Shown: positions 1 to 7,644, numbered from the stretch's first letter. The stretch: DNA of 34,513 nucleotides from Caldisericia bacterium (GCA_026414995.1 JAOAHY010000014.1:1-34513), one strand, 5' to 3'. Numbers and translations: made by a program. The notes: generated by a model from the letters alone, not told the origin.

Positions 1-343
1 CTAGTAACCCTATCATTAAAAAACCATCTTTTTCTTTAAACAAATAAGGGATTTTTAACAGTTCTTTTTGCTGTAAGGAATAAACCACTCGAGAGTAGTT
101 TAATATTTTTCCCTCAAGATTTAATTCCAAAATTCGAGGACCCTCTATACTAACCCAGCCTCGATAAAAAATTGAGGCCACTATTTTCTCTTCTAAAACA
201 ACAAAGTCATCAGGAAACTCCCTCTCCTCAGTAGAATACACTCTCAACCACTCATAATCTGCTTTAGGTTTTTCATTGGCAAAACCATTTACTCCTACTA
301 AACTCAAAATGACCGCCATCAGTAAAACCATAAATCTTTTCAT
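1..343 (-). CDS. Secreted protein of unknown function, 5' part only
   Basis: An open frame starts at ATG 343-341 and runs off the left edge without a stop, giving about 114 residues. The start is supported by an AAAGGGGG ribosome binding site about seven bases upstream. Residues 1-22 look like a signal peptide: Lys-Arg at positions 2-3, a hydrophobic core rich in L, V and M, and a likely cleavage after GFA. The rest is mixed charged and beta-rich (motifs such as EEKIVASIFYRGW and LNLEGKILNYS), possibly an extracytoplasmic beta-structure. I do not recognise the family. The gene uses more G/C-containing codons than its neighbours, which could reflect transfer, but the fragment is short. It is transcribed divergently from the Nudix gene. 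Confidence 0.75.
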   Translation of the reverse strand, partial: MKRFMVLLMAVILSLVGVNGFANEKPKADYEWLRVYSTEEREFPDDFVVLEEKIVASIFYRGWVSIEGPRILELNLEGKILNYSRVVYSLQQKELLKIPYLFKEKDGFLMIGLL

Positions 344-418
344 TTCATTCCCCCTTTCTAATCTTCCAAATATTAAGCGAATATTAAAAAATATTTAATT
401 TTCAAGTTTCTATTATAT

Positions 419-447
419 ATTATAATGATAAATTAAATTTTTGCTAA
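419..447 (-). promoter_or_regulatory. Promoter of the leftmost secreted-protein gene
   Basis: On the minus strand TTAGCA (447-442) is followed after 17 bases by a perfect TATAAT (424-419). Transcription would start near 412 and give a leader of about 70 bases before ATG 343. This is seen in the sequence; activity is inferred. Confidence 0.5.
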
Positions 448-523
448 ATTTGTTAAATAAAAATAAAAATTGACTTAAATTTTTAAGATTTGATATTTTA
501 TATATAAGAAATAGAATTAAAAT

Positions 524-925
524 ATGAAGAGTCTTGTTTCATCTGGTGGAGTTTTGATTAATAAAGAAAAGGTTCTTATTTTAAAAAGAGATAAAACTTG
601 GGTTTTTCCTAAGGGAAAGGTTAAAGATGATGAAAATTTAATAGAAACTGCAAAAAGAGAAATTTTTGAAGAAACAGGCATAAAAGTTGATAAACCCATA
701 TCATTTTTAGGAACCACAAAATATAAGTATAGACAGAATAATGAAATTTATAAAAAAGAAGTTAATTATTTTTTATTCATAGTTGATACATTCAAAGTTA
801 ATTTAGAAAATAGCTTTATTGGTTATGGTTGGTTTTATTTTGATGAAGGACTAAAAATTTTAACATATAAAAATGATAAAAAAATTTTAAAATTAGCAAT
901 AAAAAAATTAAGGGAGGCCTTTTAA
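524..925 (+). CDS. Nudix hydrolase
   Basis: A 133-residue protein with a complete Nudix box (GX5EX7REUXEEXGU), starting at the Gly of GKVKDDE and ending REIFEETGI, at about residues 31-53. The family hydrolyses nucleoside diphosphates linked to another group, using the REUXEE glutamates to hold divalent metal. Small single-domain members with this N-terminus (SSGGVLI...LILKR...WVFPKGK) often act on diadenosine polyphosphates or damaged nucleotides, but the substrate cannot be fixed from sequence. There is no Shine-Dalgarno sequence before ATG 524, so initiation may be leaderless or from a very short leader. A possible weak promoter is TTGACT at 470-475 with an AT-rich -10 region near 494-504. 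The stop codon (923-925) lies inside the terminator palindrome. It stands alone as a single-gene unit. Confidence 0.9.
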   Translation: MKSLVSSGGVLINKEKVLILKRDKTWVFPKGKVKDDENLIETAKREIFEETGIKVDKPISFLGTTKYKYRQNNEIYKKEVNYFLFIVDTFKVNLENSFIGYGWFYFDEGLKILTYKNDKKILKLAIKKLREAF

Positions 926-943
926 AAGGCCTCCCTCTTTTTT
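912..943 (+). terminator. Rho-independent terminator, probably bidirectional
   Basis: A perfect 24-base inverted repeat spans 912-935 (arm GGGAGGCCTTTT), followed by CTTTTTTT-like sequence on the plus strand. On the minus strand the same stem is followed by TTAATTTTTTT. It lies between the convergent Nudix and SIMPL genes and includes the Nudix stop codon, so it can end both transcripts. Confidence 0.9.
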
Positions 944-962
944 GTTAATTATTAACTTTAAA

Positions 963-1712
963 TTAGAAAATAAATTTTACATTAACTGTTACCTGCACTG
1001 ATAAAGAACCTTCAAATATAGGAGTTGTTGCTTCTGGTGTAGGCATTGTTTTTAAGTCATATCTATACACTGGATATGATACATCTGAAATGTTAATTTC
1101 TTGAACTCCTTTAATTTTTTCTTCAACAACCTTCAATGCAACTTCTGCTTTTTTCTTTGCATCTTGCATTGCAAGTTCTATTGCTTTAAGTTTAAGTTCG
1201 TTTTTATCTAAAATATCAAATGTTATTCCAGAAACTATATTTGCACCATTTGATGTTGATGTATCAAGAACTTGACCAACAAATTTTGTATCAAGTTTAC
1301 CATCTTGGGTTTTCTTAGTAATTTTTATATTGAACATATTCCTTACTTTGTATCCAGTTACTACTGGTGGTTCTTTTTCTGGATAAAAGTAAACAGGGTA
1401 TACAGAATATTCTATAGTTTCTAACTCATCTTCTTTAACACCTAATTTTTGTAGTGCTTTAAAAATTTGATCCATAATTTTTGCATTTTCTTCTGCTGCT
1501 TCTTTTGCTGTTTTTCTTTCTGTTTCAACTCCTACACTTACATAAGCAACATCTGGTTTCGCATAAATTACTCCTTGTCCTGTAACTGTTACAAAATTTT
1601 CTGATGATACATTTGACACATTGCTCACCTCACTTTTTCCAAAACTTACACCTATAAGTGAAAGTCCTAAGATTAAAACTGAAACCAAGAAAAGAGTCAT
1701 TACTTTCTTCAT
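963..1712 (-). CDS. Secreted SIMPL-domain (DUF541) protein
   Basis: A 249-residue protein. Residues 1-26 form a signal peptide (basic MKKVM, then a long hydrophobic stretch ending VSFG). The mature part has SIMPL/DUF541 features: an opening VTGQGVIYAKPDVAYVSVGV strand pair, a central amphipathic helix (AAEENAKIMDQIFKALQKLG), DELETIEYSVYP, and a late helix (AIELAMQDAKKKAEVAL) before the final beta strands. Family members are periplasmic or surface-exposed, and some were linked to oxidative stress defence or shown to form large rings; the biochemical role is not settled. The start is supported by AGGAGGTG six bases before ATG 1712. It lies 63 bases downstream of a sigma factor/membrane protein pair on the same strand, so it may be a target or last gene of that unit. 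Confidence 0.88.
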   Translation of the reverse strand: MKKVMTLFLVSVLILGLSLIGVSFGKSEVSNVSNVSSENFVTVTGQGVIYAKPDVAYVSVGVETERKTAKEAAEENAKIMDQIFKALQKLGVKEDELETIEYSVYPVYFYPEKEPPVVTGYKVRNMFNIKITKKTQDGKLDTKFVGQVLDTSTSNGANIVSGITFDILDKNELKLKAIELAMQDAKKKAEVALKVVEEKIKGVQEINISDVSYPVYRYDLKTMPTPEATTPIFEGSLSVQVTVNVKFIF

Positions 1713-1775
1713 AGTTTCACCTCCTAATTATTTAAACTAAAATTTTTATAAAAAGTTTCAAAATTTAAAGAAATA

Positions 1776-2462
1776 TTAATATGGGTAAATAAAATACAAA
1801 ATTTTATTTTGAACAATATCTAAAATTATTATCCAATAACCTCTATTTCCTAAAACTTTTATAAGATATAAATTATCTTTAATATTTATTGTTGATTCAA
1901 TGTTATTTTCATTTATGAATTCAAATCTTATGTCTTCTTTAAAGATATTCAAAATTTTATTAATTAAAATTTTATCAAAGGTTTTCAAATTCTCTGCTGA
2001 TTTTAAAACTTTTTCTAAGTCAATATAATTTTCTTTTAAAAAGTTTTCATTAAATAATATTTTTTGAAAATTCCCCTCTTTTTCAGATATAATTACTCCA
2101 CTTTTATATTTTTTTATCGTAGTTCCATCATTTTTTATTTCAGTTGATTCAATTTCATCATTTAAAATTATTTTATTTATCTCCTCTTCATAAACAACAT
2201 TCATAGTTCTAAAAAGTTCTGGTTTTTGAATTAGTGCGCTTTTTCTTAAATATATATTTTTATATATAAATATTGATGGAATAATTATAAGTAAAATAAT
2301 TACAGCAAAAGAGACCGCTTTTCTATAGAAAAAGGCCCTTTCTATCTCTTTTCTTTTATCATAGAGATCTAAGAGTTTTTTCTTAAGGCCTCTCTTAAAC
2401 TCTTCATCTTCAATTTCTACTTTTTTAACACTTTCTAAAAATTCATCAAATCTTTCCATCAT
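1776..2462 (-). CDS. Single-pass membrane protein, probable anti-sigma factor
   Basis: A 228-residue protein with about 46 charged cytoplasmic residues, one transmembrane segment (about residues 47-67, AVSFAVIILLIIIPSIFIY) and a C-terminal extracytoplasmic domain of about 160 residues. Its start lies two bases from the stop of an ECF-type sigma gene, the classic arrangement for a membrane anti-sigma factor that holds its sigma at the membrane. No HxxxCxxC zinc-binding anti-sigma motif is visible, and I do not recognise the outer domain, so the function rests on position and topology. Two adjacent ATG codons (2462-2460 and 2459-2457) are possible starts. Confidence is high that it is a gene, moderate for the role. 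Confidence 0.7.
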   Translation of the reverse strand: MMERFDEFLESVKKVEIEDEEFKRGLKKKLLDLYDKRKEIERAFFYRKAVSFAVIILLIIIPSIFIYKNIYLRKSALIQKPELFRTMNVVYEEEINKIILNDEIESTEIKNDGTTIKKYKSGVIISEKEGNFQKILFNENFLKENYIDLEKVLKSAENLKTFDKILINKILNIFKEDIRFEFINENNIESTINIKDNLYLIKVLGNRGYWIIILDIVQNKILYFIYPY

Positions 2463-2464
2463 AC

Positions 2465-3025
2465 TTATAAACTAAAATATTTTAAAAAAGTTTCATCTTT
2501 TTTTAAAATATTTTTTAACTTTTCAACACCTCTTCTAATAATAGTTTTAACACTATTTTCATTCATATTTAAAATTTCGCTTATTTCTGAAATTTTTTTC
2601 TTTTCTAAATATCTTAATGATAAAACTGTTTGATATTTAATTGGTAAATTTAAAATTGCTTTTTGTATAATATAAAACTTTTTTTCATCTGTAATTGAGT
2701 TTAAAAAATCAACTTTCTCTTCACTATCAAGATTTTCTTTTAAAAGAAGTTTACCTTTCTTTTTAATAAAATCGTTAACAATATTTGTTGAAATTTTTAA
2801 TAAAAAGAAAAGATATGGTTTTCCTTGATCTTTATATCTATCCAAAGAGAGAAGTGCTTTTGTAAAAACCTCTTCTGTTAAATCTTCAGCATCTTCTTTT
2901 GAACCAACTCTTCTATAAATATAATTTAGAATATCATAAAAATACTCTTCAAATAAAATACCAAAAGCATTTTTATCAATTTTTGCCCTCTCAATTAATT
3001 CTTTTTCTCTTTCCCTATCAAGCAT
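2465..3025 (-). CDS. ECF-type RNA polymerase sigma factor
   Basis: A 186-residue protein with the two-domain layout of ECF sigma factors. Region 2 spans about residues 10-90, with LFEEYFYDILNYIYRRVGS and DAEDLTEEVFTKAL, the -10 recognition and core-binding segment. Region 4 spans about residues 125-178, with LPIKYQTVLSLRYLE and a helix-turn-helix ISEILNMNENSVKTIIRRG that contacts the -35 element. Region 3 is absent, as usual in the class. It would direct RNA polymerase to a stress regulon when released by the membrane protein encoded immediately downstream. The ATG at 3025-3023 has no Shine-Dalgarno sequence. A TTGATT-N17-TATTAA element (3075-3047, minus strand) could drive it from a leader of about 15 bases. 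Confidence 0.9.
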   Translation of the reverse strand: MLDREREKELIERAKIDKNAFGILFEEYFYDILNYIYRRVGSKEDAEDLTEEVFTKALLSLDRYKDQGKPYLFFLLKISTNIVNDFIKKKGKLLLKENLDSEEKVDFLNSITDEKKFYIIQKAILNLPIKYQTVLSLRYLEKKKISEISEILNMNENSVKTIIRRGVEKLKNILKKDETFLKYFSL

Positions 3026-3113
3026 TAAAAAAATAAATATAAAATATTAATAATAAATAAAAGAAATGGAATCAAAATAAAATTTTAAAGTAATACTATT
3101 TTTTAAATTTTCT

Positions 3114-4469
3114 TTAACCTTTAAGAAATTTAAGTCTTTCTACCTCTTCCTCGTCAACAATATATTCAGATTCAACCTTCTTCTCTTCAACAACTTTTTT
3201 TCTTATTTCTTCTTCAAAAAGCGCTTTAATTGAAAGTCTCATTTTTCTATCTTCTGGTTTTAGTTCGACTACTTTTGCCTGAACTTCTTGGCCTATTTGG
3301 AGTGCTTCTTCTGGTTTTTTAATTTTCTTTAAAGAAATTTGAGATACATGTATAAGTCCAGTTATTCCTTCTTCAAGTTCAATTACTGCTCCAAAAGGTA
3401 AAAATCTTATAACTTTTCCTTTTACAATTTTTCCAACTGGGTATTTTTCTTCAATGTTATCCCAAGGATGAGGTTTTGTTTGTCTTAAAGATAAAGAAAT
3501 TTTTTCTTCCTCAGGATCAACTTTTAAAATTTTTACTCTGATTTTCTGTTTTTTTCTTACAACTTCTCTTGCTGGTTTTCTTGGGCCCCATGTTAATTCA
3601 GATAGATGAATTAAACCTTCAACTCCTTTTCCAAGATCTACAAAAACTCCAAATTCTACAATTCCTGCTACTGTTCCAACAACTATTTCTCCTTCTTTTT
3701 CTTTTAATTGATAGAAATATTCTTTTCTTTCTCTCTCTTTTTCTTCTTCTAAAATTACTCTTCTTGAAACAATAATCTTTCTTATTTCTCTATCAAATTC
3801 GATTATTTTGACTTTTAAGGTTTTATTTAAATAATTAGATAAATCTTTCTTTTTAACTATTTCAAGTTCAATTTGAGTTCTTGGTAAAAATGCTGGAAGG
3901 CCTAAATCAATTAAAAGGCCACCTTTAACAATTCTTGTTACTGTTCCCTCAATTTCTTTTTTATTTTCATAAGCATCTTTTAATTCTTTCCAAACTTTTT
4001 CATAATCTGCTCTTCTTTTTGAAAGAACAAGATCACCAGTTGGTCCTTCACTTCTAACAACATAAACATCAATCTCTTCACCCTCTTTTACAACATCTTT
4101 TGCAGAAACTCCTTTTTCTTTTGTTAATTCTTTAAGTGGAATATATGTTTCAAATTTTCTTCCAACACTTACAAGAGCTCCATCATCTTCGACTTTTACA
4201 ACAATTGATTTAATTATTTCTCCTTTTTTGAATTTTTTTGGAAGATAATCTTCAGTTATTTTTTTAATCTCTTCAAGTTCTTCGTTTATCTCTCCCTCTT
4301 CTCCCTCTTCTTCTTTTTCCATCTCAGTAAGAATATTTCTAATTTCTTCCTCTCCTAAACTCTCTTCTCCTTCTTCCACCTCCTCCTCTTCTTTTGTTTC
4401 TTCCACATCTTCGCTTAAATTCTCTTCTAATTCATCTTTGTTTAAAAACCTTTCTTCCCTATCCTCCAT
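3114..4469 (-). CDS. rpsA: Ribosomal protein S1-like, four S1 domains
   Basis: A 451-residue protein. Residues 1-75 are extremely acidic (runs of Glu). Four S1 RNA-binding OB-folds follow at about 80-152, 170-236, 258-328 and 345-415. The last two are the most typical (VEFGVFVDLGKGVEGLIHLSEL and FLPFGAVIELEEGITGLIHVSQI). Four-domain S1 proteins are common in Gram-positive-like bacteria, where they bind mRNA and associate with the ribosome. The gene follows rplT by ten bases with AAGGAGG before ATG 4469, so it is the last gene of the thrS-infC-rpmI-rplT transcription unit. The acidic N-terminal tail is the odd feature. No clear terminator follows its stop. Confidence 0.88.
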   Translation of the reverse strand: MEDREERFLNKDELEENLSEDVEETKEEEEVEEGEESLGEEEIRNILTEMEKEEEGEEGEINEELEEIKKITEDYLPKKFKKGEIIKSIVVKVEDDGALVSVGRKFETYIPLKELTKEKGVSAKDVVKEGEEIDVYVVRSEGPTGDLVLSKRRADYEKVWKELKDAYENKKEIEGTVTRIVKGGLLIDLGLPAFLPRTQIELEIVKKKDLSNYLNKTLKVKIIEFDREIRKIIVSRRVILEEEKERERKEYFYQLKEKEGEIVVGTVAGIVEFGVFVDLGKGVEGLIHLSELTWGPRKPAREVVRKKQKIRVKILKVDPEEEKISLSLRQTKPHPWDNIEEKYPVGKIVKGKVIRFLPFGAVIELEEGITGLIHVSQISLKKIKKPEEALQIGQEVQAKVVELKPEDRKMRLSIKALFEEEIRKKVVEEKKVESEYIVDEEEVERLKFLKG

Positions 4470-4479
4470 AAAAACCTCC

Positions 4480-4836
4480 TTAACCTAAATTCTCTTTTGC
4501 CTTGTTTACAAGAAAGGCAAAACTTTCTTTGTCATGAATGGCAAGTTCTGACAACATCTTTCTATTCAAATTAATTGAATTTTTTTTAAGTCCATATATA
4601 AATCTTGAATATGAGAGACCAAATTCTTTAAGTGCAGCAGAAATTCTTGTAATCCATAATCTTCTCATATCCCTCTTTTTTAATTTTCTTCCAACATATG
4701 AATAGTGAAGAGCATGCTCAACTGCTTCTCTTGCAACTCCATATCTTACTGATGCTGCACCTCTAAAACCTTTTGCAAGTTTCAAAATCTGTTTTCTCCT
4801 TCTTCTAGTATAAGGACCACCTTTAACCCTTGCCAT
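4480..4836 (-). CDS. rplT: 50S ribosomal protein L20
   Basis: A 118-residue protein of normal L20 length, with the basic N-terminal helix that threads into 23S rRNA (MARVKGG, RRRRKQILKLAKGFRG) and the conserved globular part (RRLWITRISAALKEFGLSYSRF). L20 is an early assembly protein of the large subunit and in several bacteria represses its own infC operon by binding leader RNA. The gene lies directly after rpmI in the conserved infC-rpmI-rplT order, one base after its stop. Confidence 0.97.
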   Translation of the reverse strand: MARVKGGPYTRRRRKQILKLAKGFRGAASVRYGVAREAVEHALHYSYVGRKLKKRDMRRLWITRISAALKEFGLSYSRFIYGLKKNSINLNRKMLSELAIHDKESFAFLVNKAKENLG

Positions 4837-4837
4837 T

Positions 4838-5038
4838 TTAACCTCCTATACCTAAAATCCTTTTAACAAGACCTTTGTCTTCTTTAGAGACCTCTTTGTA
4901 CCTCAACTGTTTTACTTTTTTTCTCGATTTTTTCTTTTCAAGATGATGAGAATGACCAGTTCTATTTCTTAAAATTTTTCCTGTCGCTGTTATTTTAAAC
5001 CTCTTCTTTGCTGTCTTCGATGTCTTTAACTTGGGCAT
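4838..5038 (-). CDS. rpmI: 50S ribosomal protein L35
   Basis: A 66-residue, strongly basic protein with the L35 signature MPKLKTSKTAKKRFKITATGK and the SHHLEKKKSRKKVKQLR segment. It is a structural component of the large subunit. AGGAGG with seven to eight bases of spacing precedes ATG 5038-5036. Both the ribosome binding site and the first 44 bases of the gene lie inside the 3' end of infC in a different frame. Overlapping ends are common here, but this is the longest overlap in the window. Confidence 0.97.
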   Translation of the reverse strand: MPKLKTSKTAKKRFKITATGKILRNRTGHSHHLEKKKSRKKVKQLRYKEVSKEDKGLVKRILGIGG

Positions 5039-5564
5039 CTTTAATACCTCCTTTTTTTATTGGACCTATTAGACACTCAATCTTTTTACCCTGAAAGAAT
5101 GGTTCTTTTTCAACCATTCCCACAGGAGATAACTCATTTATAACCTCATTAATAATCTCAAAACCTTTATCCTTATAAGAAAGCTCTCTCCCCCTAAAAA
5201 TTATGCTAACTTTAACCTTATCACCATCTAAGAGCCAATCTTTTGCGTTTTTGATTTTGTACTCAAGATCTCCTTTACCTATAAATGGTCTAATTTCAAG
5301 ATTCTTTACATCAAAAGTAACCTGTTTCTTTTTTGCCTCTTTTTTCTTTTTAGTCATCTCATACTTGAATTTTCCATAGTCAAGAATTTTACAAACTGGA
5401 GGATTTGCATCAGGATTAATTTCAACAAGATCTAACCCTTTATCTTCTGCAATTGATAGAGCATCTTGAAGTGGATAAATACCTAACTGTTTACCATCAC
5501 TATCAATGAGTCTAACTTCTTTTGCTCTTATAGCCCTGTTAACTCTAAGAGAAAACTCTTTAAT
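4995..5564 (-). CDS. infC: Translation initiation factor IF-3 with AUU start
   Basis: A 189-residue IF3. The first in-frame ATG (5357) lies inside the linker helix (YGKFKYEMTKKKKEAKKKQ), so starting there would remove the N-terminal domain. Reading upstream gives RAIRAKEVRLIDSDGKQLGI, DLVEINPDANPPVCKILDYG, an unmistakable IF3 N-domain. The only plausible start between the upstream in-frame TGA (5573-5571) and that domain is ATT at 5564-5562. A purine-rich GGGGGGTGAT lies about five bases before it. AUU starts are known for infC in Escherichia coli, where IF3 rejects the codon and so represses its own synthesis; the same loop is inferred here. The C-domain (KGGIKDAQVKD) ends 44 bases inside rpmI. 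The factor prevents premature subunit joining and proofreads initiator tRNA. Confidence 0.93.
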   Translation of the reverse strand: MKEFSLRVNRAIRAKEVRLIDSDGKQLGIYPLQDALSIAEDKGLDLVEINPDANPPVCKILDYGKFKYEMTKKKKEAKKKQVTFDVKNLEIRPFIGKGDLEYKIKNAKDWLLDGDKVKVSIIFRGRELSYKDKGFEIINEVINELSPVGMVEKEPFFQGKKIECLIGPIKKGGIKDAQVKDIEDSKEEV

Positions 5565-5580
5565 GGTAAATCACCCCCCT
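5562..5580 (-). promoter_or_regulatory. infC ribosome binding site and AUU start codon
   Basis: On the minus strand a G-rich Shine-Dalgarno sequence (GGGGGGTGAT) is followed by TTACC and the start codon ATT at 5564-5562. An in-frame TGA overlaps the Shine-Dalgarno sequence, so translation cannot begin further upstream. Confidence 0.8.
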
Positions 5581-5591
5581 CTTCTTTTTAC

Positions 5592-7505
5592 TCACTTTTT
5601 CTCTAATACCTCCTTTTTAAGTTTTTCTATTATTGTATTAATATCTTGCATACCTAAATTGCCTTCTCCTTTCTTTCTAACTGAAACTGCACCTTTTTCT
5701 TTTTCCTTTTTTCCTACTACAAAAATATAAGGAACCTTCTCCAATTCTCCTCTTTTTATCTTTTCTTGAAGGTTTTCATCTGAAAAATCAACATCAACTC
5801 TAAAACCACATTCAAGAAGTTTATTATATAATAATTTTCCATAATCTTCAACATCTTGAGTTACAGTTATAAGTTTTATTTGAACAGGAGATAACCAAAG
5901 CGGAAAATTTCCTGCGTAATTTTCAATAAGTGCCCCAAAAAATCTTTCGATTGAGCCAAGAACTACTCTATGTATCATAACTGGAGTATATTCTCTTCCA
6001 TCTTTACCCATATATTTTAAGTTAAATCTTTGGGGAAGATTAAAATCTACTTGTATTGTTGGACCTTGCCATAATCTATCAAGTGAATCCTTTAGTTTTA
6101 TATCAATTTTTGGGCCATAAAAAACGCCCTCTCCTGGATCAATTTTATAATTTACTCCTTTGTCTTCAAGTGATTTCCTTAATGCCTCAGTTGCTTTATC
6201 CCATAATTCCAAAGTTCCTACAAATTTTTCAGGTCTTGTTGATAAAAATATCTCAAAATTTTTGAATCCAAAGGTATTCATCATATAAAGTGCAAAATCT
6301 AAAACACCAATTATTTCATCTTCAAGTTGTTCTTCTGTACAAAATATGTGAGCATCATCTTGAGTAAATCCTCTTACTCTTAAAAGACCATGAAGAACAC
6401 CAGACCTTTCATATCTATAAACTGTTCCAAGTTCAAATAATCTAAGAGGTAATTCTCTATAACTCCTTGTTTTAGATTTATAAATTAAAATGTGACCAGG
6501 ACAATTCATAGGTTTTACTAAATATTGGATATCTTCTATATTTATTCCTGTAAACATATTTTCTTTATAATAAGACATGTGTCCAGAAATCTCCCAAAGT
6601 TTTTCTCTGTATATATGAGGTGTATAAACAAATTGATAGCCTCTTTTTAAATGTTCTTCTCTTTCAAAATCTTCAATTATCTTTCTTATTATTGCTCCTT
6701 TGGGATGGAAAAAGATAAGCCCTGGTCCTGCTTCATCTGGATGAATACTAAAAAGATCTAACTCTTTTCCCAATCTTCTATGATCTCTTCTTTCAATCTC
6801 TTTTAATCTCTCAATGTGATTTTTTAGAGATTCTTCATCAAAAAATGATGTTCCATAAATTCTTTGTAATACTTCTCTTTTTTCATCTCCCTTCCAATAG
6901 CTCGATGAAGAAGTCAAAAGTTTAAAATGTTTTATAAAACTTGTATTAGGAAGATGTGGTCCTCTGCATAAATCTATAAATTCACCTACTCTGTAGATAG
7001 ATACAAAATCTCCCTCTATCTCATCAATTAATTCAAGTTTAAACTTTTCTTCTTTAAACAATTTTCTTGCGGTATTTTTATCAATAGTTTCTTTTTCAAA
7101 AATTAAGTTATTTTTCAAAATTTCTCTCATTCTATCTTCAATTTTTTGTAAATCTTCTGGAGTAAAAGGGTTATCTACTAAAAAATCATAATAAAAACCA
7201 TTCTTAATTGATGGGCCAATACCAAGAAGAGCTTCTTTAAAAAGAGATTTTACAGCATATGCAAGAATATGAGAAGTTGAATGATTTAATATATCAAGAG
7301 ATTCTTCATCGTTTAGAGATAAAAATTTAATATTATCTTGATCTTTTGGAATGTAATAAAAGTCAACTAATTCAATACCATTAACTAACGCACCAACAAA
7401 TTGAGGATTTTTATGGGGTATTATATTTAAAAGATGAAAAAGGTTTTCATTTTGATCAATTGAGAAATATTCATTAAAGTTTTCAACAAAAATATTTATT
7501 TTCAT
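5592..7505 (-). CDS. thrS: Threonyl-tRNA synthetase
   Basis: A 637-residue class II synthetase charging tRNA-Thr. In order: a TGS domain (about residues 1-60), the second N-terminal editing domain with HSTSH (HxxxH) and DLCRGPHLPNT, motif 2 in the catalytic core (RLFELGTVYRYERSGVLHGL with RVRGFTQDDAHIFC), the zinc/threonine-binding MNCPGH, motif 3 (HRVVLGSIERFFGALIE), and a C-terminal anticodon-binding domain (FPLWLSPVQIKLI). The preferred start is ATG 7505-7503, because AAGGTG lies six bases upstream. An in-frame GTG at 7514 overlaps that site and has none of its own. The gene begins 25 bases after tRNA-Val and ends 27 bases before infC, the order known from enteric thrS-infC-rpmI-rplT. No T-box leader is visible. 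Confidence 0.96.
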   Translation of the reverse strand: MKINIFVENFNEYFSIDQNENLFHLLNIIPHKNPQFVGALVNGIELVDFYYIPKDQDNIKFLSLNDEESLDILNHSTSHILAYAVKSLFKEALLGIGPSIKNGFYYDFLVDNPFTPEDLQKIEDRMREILKNNLIFEKETIDKNTARKLFKEEKFKLELIDEIEGDFVSIYRVGEFIDLCRGPHLPNTSFIKHFKLLTSSSSYWKGDEKREVLQRIYGTSFFDEESLKNHIERLKEIERRDHRRLGKELDLFSIHPDEAGPGLIFFHPKGAIIRKIIEDFEREEHLKRGYQFVYTPHIYREKLWEISGHMSYYKENMFTGINIEDIQYLVKPMNCPGHILIYKSKTRSYRELPLRLFELGTVYRYERSGVLHGLLRVRGFTQDDAHIFCTEEQLEDEIIGVLDFALYMMNTFGFKNFEIFLSTRPEKFVGTLELWDKATEALRKSLEDKGVNYKIDPGEGVFYGPKIDIKLKDSLDRLWQGPTIQVDFNLPQRFNLKYMGKDGREYTPVMIHRVVLGSIERFFGALIENYAGNFPLWLSPVQIKLITVTQDVEDYGKLLYNKLLECGFRVDVDFSDENLQEKIKRGELEKVPYIFVVGKKEKEKGAVSVRKKGEGNLGMQDINTIIEKLKKEVLEKK

Positions 7506-7530
7506 AACTTTCACCTTAAAAATAAAAAAA

Positions 7531-7605
7531 TGGTGGGCGATGGTGGACTTGAACCACCGACCTCTTCGGTGTCAACGAAGCGTTCTACCCCTGAACTAAC
7601 CGCCC
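7531..7605 (-). tRNA. tRNA-Val (anticodon GAC), CCA encoded
   Basis: The minus strand folds as a full cloverleaf: acceptor GGGCGGT with ATCGCCC, D stem GTTC/GAAC, anticodon stem CTTCG/CGAAG enclosing loop TTGACAC (anticodon GAC, valine), and T arm GGTGG-TTCAAGT-CCACC. The discriminator is A and the terminal CCA is encoded (7533-7531). It sits directly upstream of thrS in the same orientation, with only a U-rich 25-base spacer. Confidence 0.97.
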
Positions 7606-7613
7606 ACTCAAAA

Positions 7614-7644
7614 ATTATATTATATTATTTTGTCTTTTTGTCAA
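7614..7644 (-). promoter_or_regulatory. Promoter for tRNA-Val and probably thrS operon
   Basis: On the minus strand a perfect TTGACA (7644-7639) precedes a perfect TATAAT (7619-7614) with a 19-base spacer; an overlapping TAATAT gives 16. The start would be a couple of bases before the tRNA 5' end at 7605. No separate promoter is visible between the tRNA and thrS. Confidence 0.65.

Noticed and set aside
3569-3775. A Leu-rich plus-strand frame opposite the S1 gene as a small membrane protein
   Set aside because: Its hydrophobicity comes from the antisense of Glu/Lys-rich codons, and no start signals are visible.
5357-5564. IF3 beginning at ATG 5357 as a short, N-domain-less factor
   Set aside because: The upstream frame encodes the complete conserved IF3 N-domain without stops, so the ATG is internal.
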